Assembly: GCA_022825675.1 (NCBI GenBank)
Contig: JAJDWK010000034.1
Span: 1 to 45,373, forward strand
Reading direction: 5' to 3'
From: Anaerolineae bacterium
GTDB lineage: Bacteria > Chloroflexota > Anaerolineae > Aggregatilineales > Phototrophicaceae
Length of the DNA stretch: 45,373 nt
Shown here in pieces: positions 42,701 through 45,373 of this stretch (position 1 is its first letter; the number at the start of each line of letters is the position of its first letter). The notes under the pieces are model-generated. The model had not been told where the DNA came from. It was given only the letters and a program-made list of their open reading frames with translations, and did no database searches. The position numbers were made by a program, and so were the translations under genes.

Positions 42701-44901
42701 AGCCCGCACTGCTCCAAATTCGGCAGGGTAACGCGCCAGCCGCGCCGCAAATCACGATAGACGCGGTAGCCCAAAACATCGCGTAATGCCCGCTCCGTTT
42801 CCCGCTTGCCTGCGAAGCCCGCCTGCGGGTTTGAGGCGTATTCATCATAAGGCAAATCCAATGCCTTGAAGACGGCGCTGGCAATTTCGTCATAACGCAG
42901 GCCGCCGCTGCCCGCGCCCGCCACCGCCTTGTGAATCGCGCCGCGCAAAAGGCAGACTTCGATAAAATCGTTAAAATGCCCCGCCTGCAACGAGGCGTCC
43001 TGACGATTGTCGGTGAAGCTCAGCAGCTTTTGCGCTTCCGCCGCCAGCGGGCTGTCTTTTAACGCCCGTATCGCCTCCAGGCTCAAGATAGTGGTCGCGC
43101 TGCTGCGCCCCTCCGCGCTGAGCGTCGCCAGCTTGGAGAATTCGCTGCGCAGCCGCGGCGGATAGCTGACGCCGCAATAAAAGCAGAACATGAAGCGCGC
43201 CGGCAGGAATACCGCCGTCTGCCCCGCGTCCGCCTGCCCGCCCCAGGCATCCAGGCTGACATGCTCGGGCAGGTATTTGCGGCGAATGCTGCGAACGCGC
43301 CAGCCATTGCGATGCGGCTCCAGCCAGTCTGGCGGCAGCCGCTTTAAGGCAGCAGCGGCATCATGCGGGAAGGGATTGCCCTCGCTGATGTAGAGATAGC
43401 CGATCTCGCTGCCGCTGTCGGCGCGCTGTTCGTGGAATTCCCGCTGTACGAAGCGCGTGGCTTTGCCGTCTTCGTCTTTCACCCGGCTGACGGTGTAGTA
43501 CTCCTGCCCGCATTCCCGACAGAAGCAGAGCGGGAACAGCGCCTTAGGCTCAGCTTGCGGGCTGGCGCGGGCAATCCGCTGCCCGCTCAAGCTGATATGG
43601 CGGGCAGCTTCCGCTTCCAGCGTGGCGTAGACGGCATCGCCCGGGCTGATGAATTGATGCAGCCGAAAGGCGAAAGGCTTCATGCCCGTTTCCGGGTCTT
43701 CAAAGCGGTAGCCATCCAGCAGCCACTTCTTTATCGCTTCCGCGCAGGCTGTGGCATCAGCGCCAGTTTCCGCGCTGAGCGTAGCCGCCGCCTCTTTGAT
43801 GGCGCGCGGCTCTTGCCGCCGCAGCCGCCCGTCCGCTGCATCTTCGCTTAAGCCGAAAGTCCGCTCAATCCAAATCGACATTGCATGGCGCCGGAAGGCT
43901 TGATAGTCGCTGGGCGCTTTGACGCCCGCGCCCGCGGCCGCCGCAGCCGCCAGCGCCGCCGCATCAAAAGCGCCCCGGGTTACGCGGCGCAGGCTCTCGC
44001 CAACCACATGCTGCGGCGCGACTTTCACGCCAAATATGTCAGTCGCGACCGCCGCCACTTCCGTTTGCTGCTGCCCGAAGCTGCCCTCGCTCGCCAAAGT
44101 CGCCGAGGTGCCGATGAACTGAATCGGCTGCGACTCAGTCTCCAGGCGGTTGCGCGCCCGCCGCATCAACAGCGCGACATCAGCGCCCTGCCGCCCGCGG
44201 TAGGTGTGCAGCTCATCCAGCACGATGAAACGCAAGCCGCGCGCCCGCTCGAGCATCCGCCGCTCCTGCGGGCGCGTCATGATGAGCTCGAGCATGACAT
44301 AATTGGTCAGCAAAATATCGGGCGGGGAATTGATGACGCGGTCGCGCTCCGCTTTGTCGACTTGCCCGGTATAGCGCGCGAAGGTCACCGGCTGTTCGCC
44401 CGCCGCGAAGCCGTCAACCAGGAATTTGTTGAGTTCTTCTTCCTGGCTGTTGACCAGCGCGTTCATCGGGTAGACGAGTATCGCCTGGATGCCGCGCCCG
44501 CTGCCGCAGCGCAAAACATGGTCGACAATCGGCGCGATGTAGGCGAGGCTTTTGCCAGAGCCGGTGCCCGTCGTCAGCGCCAAATGCTGCCCGCCTTTTG
44601 CGATTTCGATGGCGCGCCGCTGATGCCGATACAGCGGGCGCGCCACCCCGCCATTTTCCTTGTCATAAAGAAATATGCGCTCGCAGCCGGGGTGCAAATA
44701 GCCATCGGCGATGGCTTGGCGCACGCTGCCGCCGCTTTCATAATGTGGGTTGAGCTGTATCAGCGGCTCGGGCAAAAAATCGCCATCGTTTATGCCGCGC
44801 TCGATGCGGCGGCGGATGCGCTCGTCTTTGATGTGAATAAAACTGTGCGCGTATTGCCGGTATTTGTCGATTAAGCGGTCGCGCAAACTAAAAACATGCA
44901 T
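39751..44901 (-). CDS. DEAD/DEAH helicase with DUF1998/MZB region and C-terminal nuclease-like domain
   Basis: The 1716-residue protein begins at ATG 44901, preceded by GGGGGAAGT; a TTG 42 bases upstream is less likely. Helicase motifs are TGTGSGKS at 111-118, DELH at 229-232, GTSATL near 265, and the C-terminal CSPTMELGVDIAQL then QRSGRAGRSG near 1000-1025. Cys clusters at about 458 (CFCRECG), in FMFCFYCGVSYPP, and near 1298 (CAACGYMHPL...CQRCKAP) look like zinc-binding knuckles. A DUF1998-type segment follows (YEAAEGGAGVL...CEAACYDCLLSYGNQRDH, to about 1565), as in DrmB and MrfA/YprA. The last 80 residues, SDYEKQWLRLVAERG...IPDFIYNSDGQYAVIYVDGYHH...LRDLGYTVLRF, fit a DUF559/Vsr-like nuclease fold. 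It probably unwinds and processes foreign DNA as first gene of the defence operon. Confidence 0.87.
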   Translation of the reverse strand: MHVFSLRDRLIDKYRQYAHSFIHIKDERIRRRIERGINDGDFLPEPLIQLNPHYESGGSVRQAIADGYLHPGCERIFLYDKENGGVARPLYRHQRRAIEIAKGGQHLALTTGTGSGKSLAYIAPIVDHVLRCGSGRGIQAILVYPMNALVNSQEEELNKFLVDGFAAGEQPVTFARYTGQVDKAERDRVINSPPDILLTNYVMLELIMTRPQERRMLERARGLRFIVLDELHTYRGRQGADVALLMRRARNRLETESQPIQFIGTSATLASEGSFGQQQTEVAAVATDIFGVKVAPQHVVGESLRRVTRGAFDAAALAAAAAAGAGVKAPSDYQAFRRHAMSIWIERTFGLSEDAADGRLRRQEPRAIKEAAATLSAETGADATACAEAIKKWLLDGYRFEDPETGMKPFAFRLHQFISPGDAVYATLEAEAARHISLSGQRIARASPQAEPKALFPLCFCRECGQEYYTVSRVKDEDGKATRFVQREFHEQRADSGSEIGYLYISEGNPFPHDAAAALKRLPPDWLEPHRNGWRVRSIRRKYLPEHVSLDAWGGQADAGQTAVFLPARFMFCFYCGVSYPPRLRSEFSKLATLSAEGRSSATTILSLEAIRALKDSPLAAEAQKLLSFTDNRQDASLQAGHFNDFIEVCLLRGAIHKAVAGAGSGGLRYDEIASAVFKALDLPYDEYASNPQAGFAGKRETERALRDVLGYRVYRDLRRGWRVTLPNLEQCGLLRVDYVDLAEVCAAESIWAGFHPALAAASPSTRENIARVLLDLLRRELAIKVRYLDSAFHEKLVTRNHQHLKTPWALDEDEEDKLEPAHIALARSQRKKERGANFLFVSARGSFGQYLRRRSIVPEYGGELDTEATRQLIRQLLSALQIAGIVEEVMPARGAEDVPGYQLNAGALRWRAGDGQAFHDPLRMPNAPSAGRRVNPFFHAFYQQAADLRGFLAAEHTAQVANEMREEREAHFRSGALPILYCSPTMELGVDIAQLNVVNMRNVPPTPANYAQRSGRAGRSGQPALVFTYCASRSPHDQFYFKRPAQMVSGAVMPPRIDLTNRDLLRAHIHAIWLAETGLELGKSLTDVLDMSGDPPSLALQAHVREQINSATKRQQARQRAADILSTIIKDLDDVDALLDSTLPQVALAFDRACDRWRGLYLSAREQLQRQQKIQLDHSRSPADKKQAERRIREAMAQINLLTDISNLVQSDFYSYRYFATEGFLPGYSFPRLPLSAYIPGRRHKQADNYLSRPRFLAISEFGPRAFIYHEGSRYTIDEVMLPVTEGEDSLLTGMKRCAACGYMHPLSTKAEYDLCQRCKAPLPAAMSSLLRMQNVKTRRRDRISADEEERMRSGFELITGLRFRQNGEQAAARSAQVTLNGSEIAQLIYAPTATLWRVNLGWRRRQNKGQRGFLLDMERGRWQRRDSDAADAQDPRARLMQRVIPFVQDNRNCLLLQPKFAASPEQLVSLQAALKRAIESEYQLEDNELAAEALPDSDEPKLLLFYEAAEGGAGVLKHLAEDAAALAQVARAALDICHFDADGSDRGKADNASEDCEAACYDCLLSYGNQRDHDRLDRKSIREALLQLAAADVKPSPAPGSREEHLETMLSQCGSDYEKQWLRLVAERGYRLPDAAQKRVSECETIPDFIYNSDGQYAVIYVDGYHHLFPERQARDREQTECLRDLGYTVLRFGLLNDWDRLFQEHSYLFGGEQ

Positions 44902-44990
44902 ACTTCCCCCAGTGGCTGCATCGTGTAGACGCTGCGCCCGCAAGCTATCGGCGCGTCAACCCGCTGCGCAGGCGAGGGAGAGTATAACGC

Positions 44991-44996
44991 ATTCAA
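44991..44996 (-). promoter_or_regulatory. Possible -10 element for the defence operon
   Basis: On the minus strand, TATACT lies about 90 bases upstream of the helicase start. No good -35 is seen at 16-18 bases, so the call is weak. Confidence 0.3.
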
Positions 44997-45099
44997 ACGG
45001 CGGGAGGTCGCTGGCGCGCCCGAAATCCGCTACCGAGGCATAGAAGTAATCCCAACAAAGTAATTGGAATTTGTAAGCGTGGAGATTCGACAAGGATTT

Positions 45100-45165
45100 T
45101 TACCACCGAGTACACCGAGATACACCGAGTAAAGCATGAGAAAAAACTCTGTGCTCTCAGTAAGT
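45100..45165. repeat. CACCGAG/ACTCTGTGCTCTCAG dispersed repeat
   Basis: ACCACCGAGTACACCGAGATACACCGAGTAAAG...AAAAAACTCTGTGCTCTCAG is the same motif family as the block at 650-720 (there in the inverse sense) and at 32757-32785. Such CACCGAG/CACAGAG strings recur in the non-coding DNA of several environmental bacteria. No gene is seen between 44902 and 45373; this stretch holds this repeat, the miniature element below and a weak -10. Confidence 0.6.
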
Positions 45166-45196
45166 GCAAGTAAGTCATGCGAAATCGCGCCTCAAG

Positions 45197-45348
45197 CCCC
45201 CATCCCCCAGCCCCTTCGCCATCTCTATGGCGAAGTATCCCCAAAATGAGGGAAGGGGAGAATCCCCAGTGATTACAAGGGTTTTAAGCCCCTCCCTCTT
45301 TATGGGAAAATGTGCCATAGAGATGGCGCATGGGTTTGGGGTGGGGGA
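45197..45348. mobile_element. Intergenic copy of the miniature inverted-repeat element
   Basis: It starts with the same 20 bases as the left terminal repeat of the copy at 34581 (45197-45216). Next comes a CGCCAT-CTCT-ATGGCG hairpin (45217-45232), and the 14 bases at 45217-45230 are found exactly inverted at 45315-45328. The block CCCCAAAATGAGGGA...GGGGAG is shared with both copies inside the methyltransferase gene. The right end (TTTGGGGTGGGGG) is a degenerate complement of the left. There is no coding capacity beyond chance frames. Confidence 0.65.
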
Positions 45349-45373
45349 ATATGTGGAATTCTGTTGCATAATT

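Noticed and set aside
33540..44901. BREX system
   Set aside because: A PglX-like methyltransferase is present, but no BrxC/PglY ATPase, PglZ phosphatase, BrxA or BrxB gene is seen next to it.
33540..44901. Type I restriction-modification (HsdR/HsdM/HsdS)
   Set aside because: There is no HsdS-like specificity gene, and the helicases are SNF2 and DUF1998 types rather than HsdR.
45175..45369. Short minus-strand frames near the right edge
   Set aside because: They run through the miniature element and other repeats and lack a ribosome-binding site or domain.

Overview
The window reads as a piece of a high-GC bacterial chromosome, most likely a Chloroflexota (Anaerolineae-like) heterotroph. The clues are a secreted protein with PPTNTPV linkers at the left edge, many ABC uptake systems for sugars or oligosaccharides, and short GC-rich hairpin repeats between genes. 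This placement is inference: there is no rRNA or marker gene to fix it. I saw no tRNA, rRNA, CRISPR array, transposase or replication origin.

Layout. (1) 1-573: tail of a linker-rich repeat protein. (2) 823-10475: a TIM-barrel sugar-phosphate isomerase/epimerase-like protein, a family 4 glycosidase, a complete five-gene peptide/opine/oligosaccharide-type ABC importer (two ATPases, binding protein, two permeases) and a small DUF4870-like membrane protein. (3) 10468-12632: a lower-GC two-gene restriction-modification candidate whose methyltransferase carries an N-terminal MerR-like helix-turn-helix. (4) 12651-21434: a co-directional catabolic run with L-ribulose-5-phosphate 4-epimerase, L-arabinose isomerase, a class III aminotransferase, a four-Asp-box sialidase-like protein, an amidohydrolase, an SDR dehydrogenase, a double ferritin-like protein and a DapA-family aldolase. 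(5) 21442-24094, minus strand: HpcH/HpaI aldolase, SDR and a Gfo/Idh/MocA-type protein, divergent from a GntR/FadR-type regulator at 24311. (6) 24311-32661: the regulator, a family 1 sugar-binding protein with two permeases (no ATPase), an unrecognised protein, a DAO-type flavoenzyme, an aldo/keto reductase and a D-threonine aldolase-like PLP enzyme. (7) 32903-33539: three tiny coiled-coil/transmembrane genes, two of them clearly duplicated. (8) 33540-44901, minus strand: a tightly packed three-gene defence-type operon encoding a DUF1998 helicase with a C-terminal nuclease-like domain, a DrmD-like SNF2 helicase and an Eco57I/PglX-like DNA methyltransferase. (9) 44902-45373: a repeat-rich non-coding end.

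Regions 2 and 4-6 look like an accessory carbohydrate, sugar-acid and amino-acid catabolic supercluster: import by the two ABC systems, cleavage by the GH4 and sialidase-like proteins, redox steps by SDR, Gfo, AKR and DAO enzymes, and carbon-carbon cleavage by the DapA, HpcH and threonine-aldolase-like lyases. L-arabinose is the only substrate I can name, and the kinase (AraB) is absent here.

The most unusual part is region 8. It resembles class 1 DISARM (SNF2 helicase, adenine methylase, DUF1998 protein) but has a different gene order, no DrmC-type phospholipase D gene in view, and one 1716-residue protein combining helicase, DUF1998 and a nuclease-like tail. Its methyltransferase looks damaged: an NVPW in place of the expected NPPW motif, two repeat-derived in-frame insertions, and an abrupt end directly against the tiny-gene cluster. 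The insertions come from a short miniature element with perfect 20-bp terminal inverted repeats; a related copy lies upstream of the operon.
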